DNA from: Algoriphagus sp.
GTDB taxonomy: Bacteria > Bacteroidota > Bacteroidia > Cytophagales > Cyclobacteriaceae
DNA length: 64,000 nucleotides
Direction of reading: 5' to 3'
NCBI GenBank assembly: GCA_029945945.1
Contig: JAQSDM010000005.1
Span: forward strand, 186,001 to 250,000
Below are positions 54,029-62,126 of the stretch, one piece after another. Position 1 is the first letter of the stretch, and every line of letters starts with the position of its first letter. Both the position numbers and the translations under genes were made by a program. The notes under the pieces are model-generated. The model saw nothing but the letters and a program-made list of their open reading frames with translations. It was not told where the DNA came from and did no database searches.

Positions 54029-54571
54029 TTAATCAGTTTTAATAATACTTGCATTCACATTGACAGGTGTGCCGCGTAGCAAGGTTTGTAATACTATGCA
54101 ACTTCGTTCTGCGGCTTTTATCAGCTTACTTGCCACCTCAGTTGGAACGGAATTGAATACGGTTATTTCGATTTCTAAACCCATGCTTTGAAATCCTACC
54201 GGCACTTCTTTATCTACCATTAGGGTACCTCGAACATCTACATTTGCTGTGGCTATCACTCTGGTTTTAATCAGGGTAATCTGTAGCCGGTTAGCAATCA
54301 TTCTAAGGGCAGTGTCAAAACAGGATGCTAATGCAGCGCAGAGTAAATCGCCTGAATTCGGGAAATCGTGATGGCCTCCAACAGCTCTATGAACTCCTAT
54401 TGGGAAATCTACCATTAGCTCCTCATTAATCGAGACAGATGTATGAAGTGGATCGTCCAAGCCTTTCCCCTCAATAATAGCCATATCAGTTATCCAGGCT
54501 GCTTTTGGGTTTTCAATGTAACTATCAATTAGCGGTTGCTGGCGTTCTTTTATGATTGAGCTGCTTATCAT
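54029..54571 (-). CDS. OsmC family protein, putative cassette gene
   Basis: A 180-aa protein of the OsmC/Ohr fold. It has the pattern VGGHHDFPNSGDLLCAALASCFDTALRMIANR, with Cys in the central helix as in OsmC peroxidases, and a late Cys in AAERSCIVLQTLLRG. These proteins reduce organic peroxides with two Cys. No signal peptide. It lies between attC-like sites A and C on the minus strand. Confidence 0.9.
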   Translation of the reverse strand: MISSSIIKERQQPLIDSYIENPKAAWITDMAIIEGKGLDDPLHTSVSINEELMVDFPIGVHRAVGGHHDFPNSGDLLCAALASCFDTALRMIANRLQITLIKTRVIATANVDVRGTLMVDKEVPVGFQSMGLEIEITVFNSVPTEVASKLIKAAERSCIVLQTLLRGTPVNVNASIIKTD

Positions 54572-54628
54572 GCTGGGGATGAGTTTAGTTAGGTAAGTAA
54601 AAAGGTAACAATATCCTCAAAACTTGTC

Positions 54629-54760
54629 ACTAACGTTTTGCCGCTTTGCGAAGGCGGGGATTTTTAGCACTAAACTTCATTAGATGCAAAAAGCTTGAAT
54701 TTAGTACTTCACTTTCATAGAAGCACAAAACCCACGCTTTTGCAAAACGGCTGTTAGCGG
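54629..54760 (-). repeat. attC-like imperfect palindrome (site A), most complete copy
   Basis: A 130-bp imperfect palindrome. TAAC at 54631-54634 pairs with GTTA at 54753-54756, and CGTTTTGC at 54634-54641 pairs with GCAAAACG at 54742-54749. Further inside, AAGGCGGGGATTTT pairs loosely with the AAAACCCACGCTTT arm. The left arm has an extra unpaired CCGCTTTGCG segment, which fits the extrahelical bases of attC. The stop codon of the hypothetical gene (TAA at 54756-54754) lies inside the end core of the site. Confidence 0.75.
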
Positions 54761-55443
54761 CTGGCATTTATTTTCTGTTCAATTTTTGAGTGTAAATTTT
54801 CTTTAATCCATTTATTCATATTCTCTAAATTGTCTGTATTAGCCGAGTGCCAAGGACTTTCTTCATTTATGATTAACTCGTTTGTGCGTAAGTCATAAAG
54901 GGAATGGTAAAGTCCACTTCGTTCCATAACTAAGTAATCATTTTTTACAAACATTTTTATATTTTCTAAATTCTTTGGTCCTTCGTCATAATTAAAGGCA
55001 ACCTTCTGAAATTTTTGATTTGCCTTGTCGATTATGTCTTTACTTAGCTTGTCCGATTTAAGCCAATCTTGCTTTTTCCATTTTACAATTTGAAATTCAA
55101 CATCGTCAAATCCTGCAACTGAAAAATACAAAACATAAATGTCGTCCTTAAAATTTATACTTTGTAAGTAAAGATAGTCCCTGTAATATTTTAAATAAAT
55201 GTCGCCTTTAATTTCAGCGTATTTCATAAAGCCTTTTTCGTTAAGTCTTTGAGTAGTTTTGTCAAAGTATTGGTCGGCCACGCTGTCTTTGTCAGTTATA
55301 GCACCTGCTTTTTTCAATTCAGCTAATTCTAAGCTGTCAACTATTTGGAAGTAGTATTCAATTGTCCGTGAGTTGTCTGCCTGTGCAAATATTAGTTTAC
55401 TTGTCAGTAGAAGTATTAATGTCAATATTGAAATTTTTGTCAT
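54754..55443 (-). CDS. Secreted hypothetical protein, putative cassette gene
   Basis: A 229-aa protein with a Sec signal (MTKISILTLILLLTSKLIFAQ). The mature part is Lys- and Tyr-rich (EIKGDIYLKYYRDYLYLQS, YVLYFSVAGFDDVEFQIVKWKKQDW) with no family I recognise. Its stop codon lies inside the attC-like site A. A half-site E lies about 40 bp upstream of its start. It is the first gene after the integrase remnant. Confidence 0.7.
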   Translation of the reverse strand: MTKISILTLILLLTSKLIFAQADNSRTIEYYFQIVDSLELAELKKAGAITDKDSVADQYFDKTTQRLNEKGFMKYAEIKGDIYLKYYRDYLYLQSINFKDDIYVLYFSVAGFDDVEFQIVKWKKQDWLKSDKLSKDIIDKANQKFQKVAFNYDEGPKNLENIKMFVKNDYLVMERSGLYHSLYDLRTNELIINEESPWHSANTDNLENMNKWIKENLHSKIEQKINASR

Positions 55444-55480
55444 TTATCTATGTCGTTATGCTGTGGCTGTCGTCTATGCT

Positions 55481-55495
55481 TGCCGCTAACTTGTT
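55481..55495 (-). repeat. attC/attI-like half core (site E)
   Basis: On the minus strand it reads AAGTTAGCGGCA, the same GTTAGCGG as the outer end of site A. It lies between the integrase remnant and the first cassette gene, where an attI or first attC core is expected. Confidence 0.45.
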
Positions 55496-55558
55496 TATTG
55501 CTTCACTTTTTTCTCCCTTATTTGCACATTTGGACAAATAGGCGAATGTTTGTCTCGT

Positions 55559-55894
55559 TTATTTTTCAAAGGTCATCGAAGGGGCTCCGAATTTTTTGAA
55601 GACTTTTTTGACTGACATGGGTATATCCCGATAGCTATCGGGACATTGGTCTTACTTGAATTATGTCCGAGCAATTCTTGAATATACCGAAGGTCTGTGC
55701 CACTTTCCAATAAATTGGTTGCATAGGAATGTCGGAGGCAATGCAAGGTGACAGGTTTTTTGATCTTTGCTTTTTCCTATGGCTGTTTTAACTCTTGCTG
55801 AAGACTATTCTTTCAATTCAAAATCAAAAGGGAACTCCAGCAGCACCAAGTGCTTTTTTTGAAACTCGGCATTTTTGATAAAAATGGTTTTCAT
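55559..55894 (-). pseudogene. Tyrosine recombinase remnant, internally deleted
   Basis: The first part (from ATG at 55894) reads MKTIFIKNAEFQKKHLVLLE and ends about codon 29 at a TAG (55807-55805). It looks like the N-terminal arm of Bacteroidota tyrosine integrases. Shortly after, in another frame, comes the C-terminal catalytic end: a TAG, then [42 protein letters not shown], carrying the H-x-x-R and GH boxes. The core of the enzyme is missing. An 18-bp palindrome (55626-55643) interrupts the region just before the catalytic Tyr, and the reading frame changes there; the tail [10 protein letters not shown] is still readable to a TAA at 55561-55559. Confidence 0.8.
55626..55643. repeat. 18-bp perfect palindrome inside the integrase remnant
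   Basis: TCCCGATAGCTATCGGGA replaces the codons expected for the TTEIYTHVS region. It looks like an inserted REP-type unit. Confidence 0.7.
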
Positions 55895-55990
55895 GGTGCT
55901 TGAAAAATAAGGTTGAAAAAGGGAAAAATAAGCCTGGGTATCGGATTTTGTAGGTTTCCCGGCCTTCCAAAAAAGCCGAAAATTAGACAA

Positions 55991-56530
55991 TTAGCTTCCC
56001 GTCCTTTGTCTCACAAAGTGGTTTTGGACGATTTTGTCCAGGAAGAGGGTGGTCTTTTTGCATTCAAACACCAAGGGATTGGGCAGGGGACCAAATAAAG
56101 GAATACCAGCTCCCAACAGGATAGGAATCACCGTCACGGTGAGTTCATCGATCAGGTCAGCTTGCAGAAAACTCTGAATGGTTTTGCCTCCGTCGATGTA
56201 TAGCTTGTAGTATCCTTTCCCGTTGATGGTTTCCAGGATTTCAGACATATTCCCCCTGACCAGTTCGGCTTTTCCCCGGGCCTTTTCCGGAAGTTCGGTC
56301 AGGGTAGTGCTCAGGACAAACACCGGTTTTTGGTAAGGCCAGTCGATGTCAAATCCGCATACGGTTTCCAGTGTATTTCTTCCCATCACCAGGGCATCGA
56401 TATCTGCGGTGAAAGCCGCATATCCCGAATCAATCTGATTGATCTCCGGAAAGGTATCCAGCCATGCTATGCCTCCCTGGGCATCTGCAATAAAACCATC
56501 TAAACTGGTAGCGATAAAAACCTTGTTCAT
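55991..56530 (-). CDS. DHFR-like (RibD C-terminal) protein
   Basis: A 179-aa protein of the YyaP/RibD C-terminal family. It has NKVFIATSLDGFIADAQGGIAWLDT at the start, DALVMGRNTLETV, VLSTTL and LYIDGGKTIQSFLQADLIDELTVTVIPILLGAGIPLFG. It is a probable NADPH-dependent reductase of unknown substrate. It lies 26 bp after purN on the same strand and upstream of the integrase remnant, and has no attC-like site next to it, so it is probably a resident gene and not a cassette. Confidence 0.92.
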   Translation of the reverse strand: MNKVFIATSLDGFIADAQGGIAWLDTFPEINQIDSGYAAFTADIDALVMGRNTLETVCGFDIDWPYQKPVFVLSTTLTELPEKARGKAELVRGNMSEILETINGKGYYKLYIDGGKTIQSFLQADLIDELTVTVIPILLGAGIPLFGPLPNPLVFECKKTTLFLDKIVQNHFVRQRTGS

Positions 56531-56556
56531 TTTTCCCTGGGCAATAGACCAATCCT

Positions 56557-57114
56557 TTAAAGTAAACTTTCTATCACTTCCGGAAAATACCGATGCTCCA
56601 GGGCATGGACTTTCTCAGCGATCGTATCGGGAGTATCCTCAGGTGTGACCGAAGCAGCAGCCTGAAAGATGATTTTCCCCTCGTCATAATGTTCATTCAC
56701 CAGGTGAATCGTAATCCCGGTTTCGGTGTCTCCTGCAGCTTTCACCGCTTCGTGCACAAGGCTTCCGTACATTCCTTTTCCCCCGTATTTGGGAAGCAAT
56801 GCCGGGTGGATATTGACCATATGATCCGGAAAAGCGCGGATCAGATCTTCAGGAATTTTCAGAAGAAAACCAGCCAAAATCACCCAATCGATCTTTTCTT
56901 CCTGAAGCTTTTGCAGCAAAAGCCCGGCATCCATTTCTTTTCTGGTGAAAGTAAAAGCAGGAACCCCAAACTTTTTGGCCCTCTCCAGTACGAATGCATC
57001 GGCTTTGTTTGAAGCGACAAGCGCTACTTTTGCTTTGGTGGAGTTTTGGAAATGCTCCATGATTTTTTCGGCATTACTTCCGCTTCCGGAAGCCAAAATG
57101 GCGAGCTTTTTCAA
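56557..57114 (-). CDS. purN: Phosphoribosylglycinamide formyltransferase
   Basis: A 185-aa protein. It has the start KKLAILASGSGSNAEKIMEHF with the phosphate loop, DWVILAGFLLKIPEDLIRAFPDHMVNIHPALLP with the catalytic Asn and His, and TGITIHLVNEHYDEGKIIFQ with the catalytic Asp. It makes formyl-GAR with formyl-THF in purine synthesis. purH is encoded nearby, beyond the cassette-like segment. Confidence 0.96.
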   Translation of the reverse strand: MKKLAILASGSGSNAEKIMEHFQNSTKAKVALVASNKADAFVLERAKKFGVPAFTFTRKEMDAGLLLQKLQEEKIDWVILAGFLLKIPEDLIRAFPDHMVNIHPALLPKYGGKGMYGSLVHEAVKAAGDTETGITIHLVNEHYDEGKIIFQAAASVTPEDTPDTIAEKVHALEHRYFPEVIESLL

Positions 57115-57516
57115 AGGAATTGGTGGTTAGGTTTATTAGTGTAAAAATAGAGTTTAATCTTCCGCAGAGATAAAATGGAGTTTAAATTTTCCGGTCAAGG
57201 ATTACGGATCTTTAATTTCTGAATTGCACTCAGCGTGTTTGAATCAGCAATGTGGTTTCTCTAACTACCCAAAATCCCTTTATTTTCCGCGTTTTTTGTA
57301 AGTAGGATTGCTTTTTAAATAATGTCGGAATTATTGGGCAGCATTCGGTGAGTTGAAAAGTTTCGGGTGAGGTAATGCCTTGGGGGATTTATGGTTTTTA
57401 AACAGCAGATCAGACCGTTAAGAAAATGGGTTAGTTTCCGGAAGAGACACCTCCGGCAAAACTCCCCCAAATTTGTTTAGACAACCTTTCCCCCGTCTCC
57501 TGTCTTCCGTCTCCTC
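57115..57516. other. 402-bp gap between purN and the B12 locus
   Basis: No gene or strong hairpin seen. A pyrimidine-rich microrepeat of CTCC/GTCTTCC type lies at its left-gene end (57488-57516). The rest is AT-rich and probably holds the purN promoter. Confidence 0.5.
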
Positions 57517-58572
57517 CTACCTCATCATAAACCCGGATGGTCCTCTTCCCAGATCCAGCGTCTTAAGAACAGTTCCTGACTCATTATATACAGTGACATT
57601 TCCATTTCCTTGGAAACCCTTCGCATTGGTTACATAGAGTTCGCCGCGGTTCTGATCAAATCCGATTCCGTAAAAACCAGAACCTTTGATCAACTCTTTC
57701 ACAATCGGCTGGGAATTGGGAATCGAGACTGAAGCAACCGCATCCTCGTAAGTTGGCCAGCCGGTGCTGGTAAGCAGATAGATTTTACCATTATTCCCAA
57801 TTGCCATTTTTCCGGTTGCATCCGGAATTGCCATCTCAACAGTCTCTGTTAAGTCAAAATTGGAGGTATTGATCCGATGGAAATAAACCTTGTCTGAAGC
57901 CGGGGCGAAAAGCCAAAGCTGAGTTCCAAGGATGAAAAACTGAGTTGGGGAACCAGCGACCACAAGCGTTTTGGTCAAGGTCTCGGTTTCAGCATCGATG
58001 ACCTGCAGGCTTTTTTCTTCCGAGCCAGCTACCAACACAAATTTCCCGATTGAGTAGAGGTCCTCTGGTTTATTGGAAACCTGAATTTTCTTACCAACTG
58101 CTCCTCCGTCAAGTCCATTCACCACAGCGATGTAAGAATCCGGCGTATTGTAACTCCCATCATAGGGACCGTAATCGCTGATGAAGAGCTTATTTCCGTT
58201 GATTGCCAAAGATCTCGGCTGATCCAATCCTCCGGCAACTGCCCCGCGGCTTTTGAAATCACCCGAGTTGACGATTTCCACTTTCCCGGTATTTGCCACC
58301 AGGTACAATCGCTCGCCCTCCATCACCATATCCTCCAGCAAACCTGCAAAAGGTCGGTTGTTCTCCATTTCAAAAATATTCGGTTTCAAAAATCCGGAGG
58401 CTGGTTCGAGATGGTAAACCTCTCCGTCATTGGAGCCAAAAGCGCCTTCATTCATGATCAGGATCCCGGTTTCATAGGCTCCCAAAGGGCGCTCCGAGCC
58501 GCTGTCATCGCAGGCAAAAAGGATAAAAATCAGGGCAAATGCCCAAATGGATTGGTGTAGTTTAATTTTCAT
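57517..58572 (-). CDS. BtuG-like surface propeller lipoprotein (DUF5074 type)
   Basis: A 351-aa lipoprotein with lipobox LFAC (Cys21). After GILIMNEGAFGSNDGEVYHL it shows repeated propeller blades of YncE type (YIAVVNGLDG, KSLQVIDAETETLTKTLVV, GELYVTNAKGFQGNGNVTVYN). In Bacteroides, BtuG is a surface propeller of this family that binds cobalamin and hands it to BtuB. Here it is the next gene after a btuB-like gene on the same strand, downstream of a cobalamin riboswitch, so the same role is likely. Confidence 0.85.
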   Translation of the reverse strand: MKIKLHQSIWAFALIFILFACDDSGSERPLGAYETGILIMNEGAFGSNDGEVYHLEPASGFLKPNIFEMENNRPFAGLLEDMVMEGERLYLVANTGKVEIVNSGDFKSRGAVAGGLDQPRSLAINGNKLFISDYGPYDGSYNTPDSYIAVVNGLDGGAVGKKIQVSNKPEDLYSIGKFVLVAGSEEKSLQVIDAETETLTKTLVVAGSPTQFFILGTQLWLFAPASDKVYFHRINTSNFDLTETVEMAIPDATGKMAIGNNGKIYLLTSTGWPTYEDAVASVSIPNSQPIVKELIKGSGFYGIGFDQNRGELYVTNAKGFQGNGNVTVYNESGTVLKTLDLGRGPSGFMMR

Positions 58573-58659
58573 ATGGTTATAATTTTTTGTTAAAGGTCAT
58601 ATGGAATCTCGCATGGCTACTTATCATCTCTAAAGGTGAAGTTCTAGTCATGCTCGATT

Positions 58660-60519
58660 TCATAAGTGGATGGATAAATTGAATTGATAAGATCGTCCCG
58701 GCATGGCTCGGAGATAGAGCACCTGATAGTCGGTATTGAGAATGTTATTGATTTGAAAGCTCAGCGGAAAATTCAGTTTCCCCCATTTGAGATTTTGGTA
58801 GCCAACCCCCAAATTCCAAAGCTGATACCCAGGCATCTGTCGTGGATTGTCCGCCGTCACAGATCGCTCACCAACGAAGAAAGTCCCGAGAAATCCTGTA
58901 AATCCCCGATGATCTGCACTGATTCTTCCATTCACCTGATGCTTCGGAGTGTAGGGGAGTTGCTTCCCGAGAGCCGGATCATTTTCGTCGATTCCTTCGG
59001 TAGAGACTGCCTTCGAAAACGTGTAAGAAGCATCTGCTTTCCATTGCCAATTCCCGGTTTCCCAACTTGCTTTTCCTTCGTATTCGATTCCCTGATTGCT
59101 GACTTTACGGATATTTTCCGGACTCCAGATATTCCCTTTTGGAACCCAGATGATCCAGTTGTCTACCTGCATTCGGTAATAAGTAATGCCATGGCTCATG
59201 TTGATTTTGCCTGTTTTGGTCCAGTTGAGGCCGATTTCTCCGCTTAGGCTTTCCTCGGGGAGCAATTCAGGATTTCCTCCTGGATTCCAAAAACGGTCAT
59301 TCAGGGTTGGAACTTTGAATCCTTTCCCTGCGGAGGTTTTCAGTTTGAGTGTTTGATTTTTGCCCTGCCAAACCTTCCAGTCCATTCCCAGACTTGGAGT
59401 AAAGGGAGCGAAGGTTCCTGAATAAACTAGCTGCCGCAAATTCAGGGAAAGAGAAATTTTTTCCGAAGGGGAAAATCGAGTCGATTGATAGAGTTCGAGT
59501 CTATTGTCTTCCGCTTGATACGTGCTCAAATCGCCTTTGGCAAGCGTAAATCGTACTCCGGCTTTTCCAGTCCATTTGAAGGAAAAATCTTTATCCCAGT
59601 CCCCCGAAGCGAAATACTGCGTGGTATTGTTTTGACTTTGGTTGAACACTTGTTCGTCCCTCACCAACCCGGTTTTCAGGTTGAAAATTGACTTTTCTCC
59701 GAAAAGGAAATAGTCTACAACAGCCCTGAAACTCTGATCTTCCTGCTGATCTCGGGTATTCGAACCCATCACCGGCTGAATCTCCCGATTGGCTTTGTTC
59801 CACCAAATGGAAGTTTTGAGTTGGTTTTTGGAATTCAGGTTCCAAGCCAGATCCTGCACAATTCCGTTTTGCTCGAATCGCGCATGTTGCTGCCGGACTT
59901 CGGGAGTTCCGATTTGGCCGAGATTCTGATAGGGAAAATCATTGGTTGCAGATTCTCTGTAAACTCTGGTTTTGGTGCTGAATTTTTTCGAAGAAAACCC
60001 GGCGCTCAGATAGGTATTTGCAAGGCCAAAGCTTCCGAATTGTTGAGAAATCCCTGCCTGAAATCCGCTTCCGAATTCGGATTTTGTCTCCAGATGGATG
60101 CTTCCTCCGATGGCTTCGTTGCCAAAAAGTGCCCCTGCATTTCCAAATTGGATCGCCGCCTGATCGATTCCCGCCATTGGCAAAATCGACAAATCACTCT
60201 GACCGAGCGAAGGGCTGTTGATCGGAAGCCCGTTCCAAAACAAGGCGGTATGTCCCGCTGACGTTCCGCGGAAAGATGGAGAAGCGAGCATTCCGGCGCC
60301 GTATTGTCGGACAAAAATCCCGGTTCGCTCCTGAAGCAAATCGCCAAGAGATCGTCCCCGATAGATTTCAAGTTCGGTTTTCTCCAAAACCTGAACCTTC
60401 TGTCCCTGCGCAAATTTATCAATCGCCGGGGCAAAAACTTCCACTTCAGTCAGGGAAACGGTGTCCTGACCGACCGGGAGAAACCCGAAAATTGTACATA
60501 CCCACAAAAGCAAAATCAT
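58660..60519 (-). CDS. btuB: BtuB-like TonB-dependent cobalamin receptor
   Basis: About 619 aa from the ATG at 60519, chosen because it starts a hydrophobic signal (MILLLWVCTIFGFLPVGQ); a frame reading up to 60651 runs through leader RNA. The plug domain has LEIYRGRSLGDLLQERTGIFVRQ, SFRGTSAGHTALFWNGLPIN and LFGNEAIGGSIHLETKS. The barrel ends with NILNTDYQVLYLRAMPGRSYQF and a C-terminal aromatic-rich strand. It should import corrinoids across the outer membrane. The upstream cobalamin riboswitch and the BtuG-like neighbour support this. Confidence 0.93.
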   Translation of the reverse strand: MILLLWVCTIFGFLPVGQDTVSLTEVEVFAPAIDKFAQGQKVQVLEKTELEIYRGRSLGDLLQERTGIFVRQYGAGMLASPSFRGTSAGHTALFWNGLPINSPSLGQSDLSILPMAGIDQAAIQFGNAGALFGNEAIGGSIHLETKSEFGSGFQAGISQQFGSFGLANTYLSAGFSSKKFSTKTRVYRESATNDFPYQNLGQIGTPEVRQQHARFEQNGIVQDLAWNLNSKNQLKTSIWWNKANREIQPVMGSNTRDQQEDQSFRAVVDYFLFGEKSIFNLKTGLVRDEQVFNQSQNNTTQYFASGDWDKDFSFKWTGKAGVRFTLAKGDLSTYQAEDNRLELYQSTRFSPSEKISLSLNLRQLVYSGTFAPFTPSLGMDWKVWQGKNQTLKLKTSAGKGFKVPTLNDRFWNPGGNPELLPEESLSGEIGLNWTKTGKINMSHGITYYRMQVDNWIIWVPKGNIWSPENIRKVSNQGIEYEGKASWETGNWQWKADASYTFSKAVSTEGIDENDPALGKQLPYTPKHQVNGRISADHRGFTGFLGTFFVGERSVTADNPRQMPGYQLWNLGVGYQNLKWGKLNFPLSFQINNILNTDYQVLYLRAMPGRSYQFNLSIHL

Positions 60520-60655
60520 GCCTGATCGAATTAAAATGAATAATCCGATTCGGGCTTGAAGAGAAATGGGAAGAAATGAAACGTATTCCGGCAGGGGAAA
60601 ACCCGAAGTCGGAGTGTGGCCAAGTCTTCTTCGCTTTTCCTCCGAAAGCACAGAA

Positions 60656-60872
60656 TCTAATGAATCAGGCAGGTCTCCTGGCTCGTCTGACTTCTGTCTG
60701 CCTTCTCATCCTTTACTTTCCGCAGGAGCGAAAAAGGACAATGGCTTGCTTGACAAAAGCTTTTTCCGATTGCTCGGACAGACTTACAGTTGCGGGGACA
60801 GCTCCGGTATTACACCGGATTCCCTATTAATCCCAGGAGGCTGAAAGCTTCCGGGAACCTGTTTCGTCTGCA
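60656..60872 (-). promoter_or_regulatory. Cobalamin riboswitch controlling btuB
   Basis: Read on the minus strand it has the conserved parts in order: TTAATAGGGAATCCGGTG, CCGGAGCTGTCCCCGCAACT, and the end GAGCCAGGAGACCTGCC. The first arm near 60862 (ACAGGTTCC) can pair with the final GGAGACCT to close P1. It lies in the 5' leader of btuB, about 140 nt before its start codon. Cobalamin should lower expression of btuB and the BtuG-like gene. Confidence 0.95.
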
Positions 60873-60977
60873 AACATAGACCTCGAAATCGTATAAAAAA
60901 AGAGGTTGGCTAAACCCTTTTTTGGAAAAAGCGAAAACCTAGCCTTACTTTCGAGTCGAATTTCTTCAGAAACCTCC

Positions 60978-62126
60978 GTGAACAAGCTTTCGATTCCCTT
61001 TCTTTTTTTACTTCTTTTCGGCTCATTTTCAGGGTGTAAGCAAGAGGCTACGAGTGAGAAATCGGCGGTGGAAACTTTGCCTCTCAAATACGCAAAGGGC
61101 TTCACGATTTCCCGCGGAAAAGATTTCTGGGAGATTGAGGTCACCCAGCCCTGGACAGGTTCGGATCAGACTTTTCGGTATTTGGTTTTGGAGGAAAACG
61201 CAGAAAAACCTGCCGGAGAATTCAGCGCCATTGTGCAGCTTCCGGTTGAGAAAATCATCCTGACATCCACCACTCAGATTCCTCATCTGGACCTGCTGAA
61301 CTCGACCGAGAAACTGATTGGCTTTCCGCAGGTGGATTTGATCTCCTCGCCAAAAGCCTGGGAGCAAATCAATGCCGGAAAAGTGACCGATTTAGGTTCT
61401 GGCCCATCCGCCAATACGGAAATGGTCATTGATCTGAATCCTGATTTTATCCTTATTTCCACGTTGGGAGAGGATTTGCGCTACATGGATTTACTGGCTC
61501 AGGCGGGAGTACCGGCGCTGATCAACGGGGAATATGTGGAGCAGCATCCGCTCGGCAGAGCCGAATGGATCAAGTTTACCGGAGTGCTTTTGGGGAAATA
61601 CGAGGAATCAGTTGCGGCCTTTGAAACGATTGAAAAAGAGTACCTGGATGCTGAAAAATTGATTGGAAATATTCCGGAAACCGCGAGACCAACTGTCCTC
61701 AGCGGTGTCATGTATCAGGACATCTGGTATGCGCCGGCAAGTGAAAGCTGGGGTGCACAAATCCTGGAGAATGCCGGCGGACGATACGTTTTCGGGGATC
61801 AATCGGGCACAGGAAGTTTGCAATTGAATTATGAATTTGTGCTGGAAAATGCGCTGGAAACTGATTTCTGGATAGGATCGGCTGATTTTGGGGACCTTGA
61901 ATCCATGGGAAAAGCGGAACCGAGGTATCAGGCTTTTCAGCCTTTTAAAACTGGGAATGTATTCACCTACACACTGAAAACCGGACCAAAAGGAGGCCTC
62001 GAATATTTTGAATTGGGCTATATGCGACCGGACTTGATCCTGAAAGACCTGATCAAAATTCTTCATCCCAACTTGCTTCCTGACTATGAGTTGTATTTTT
62101 ACAGACAACTCGATGAAAAGAAATAG
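60978..62126 (+). CDS. btuF: Periplasmic cobalamin-binding lipoprotein, BtuF-like
   Basis: About 382 aa from a GTG at 60978, chosen because VNKLSIPFLFLLLFGSFSGC gives a lipoprotein signal; a TTG start 72 bp upstream would add a non-signal extension. The mature part is a cluster-A type binding protein of Fe/B12 ABC systems (EKIILTSTTQIPHLDLLNSTEKLIGFP, NPDFILISTLGEDLRYMDLLAQAGVPAL). It is the first gene of btuFCD and divergent from btuB. Siderophore binding would be an alternative, but the context favours B12. Confidence 0.9.
   Translation: MNKLSIPFLFLLLFGSFSGCKQEATSEKSAVETLPLKYAKGFTISRGKDFWEIEVTQPWTGSDQTFRYLVLEENAEKPAGEFSAIVQLPVEKIILTSTTQIPHLDLLNSTEKLIGFPQVDLISSPKAWEQINAGKVTDLGSGPSANTEMVIDLNPDFILISTLGEDLRYMDLLAQAGVPALINGEYVEQHPLGRAEWIKFTGVLLGKYEESVAAFETIEKEYLDAEKLIGNIPETARPTVLSGVMYQDIWYAPASESWGAQILENAGGRYVFGDQSGTGSLQLNYEFVLENALETDFWIGSADFGDLESMGKAEPRYQAFQPFKTGNVFTYTLKTGPKGGLEYFELGYMRPDLILKDLIKILHPNLLPDYELYFYRQLDEKK

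Noticed and set aside
52799..54760. CRISPR array
   Set aside because: The repeats are few, long, imperfectly palindromic and hundreds of bp apart with genes between; no short regular spacers and no cas genes.
55805..55990. Independent 61-aa protein
   Set aside because: Its last 29 residues are the N-terminal arm of the integrase remnant; the upstream part is not protein-like.
55991..56530. Member of the cassette array
   Set aside because: No attC-like site borders it, and it follows purN by only 26 bp upstream of the integrase remnant; treated as a resident gene.
60520..60651. N-terminal extension of btuB (frame open to an ATG at 60651)
   Set aside because: This stretch is the btuB leader just after the riboswitch; its translation (MLSEEKRRRLGHTP) is not signal-like, while the ATG at 60519 begins a good signal peptide.
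60656..60872. Riboswitch acting on the plus strand for btuF
   Set aside because: All conserved cobalamin riboswitch blocks read in the right order only on the minus strand.
60906..60977. TTG start for btuF
   Set aside because: It adds 24 residues in front of the lipoprotein signal; GTG at 60978 begins that signal directly.
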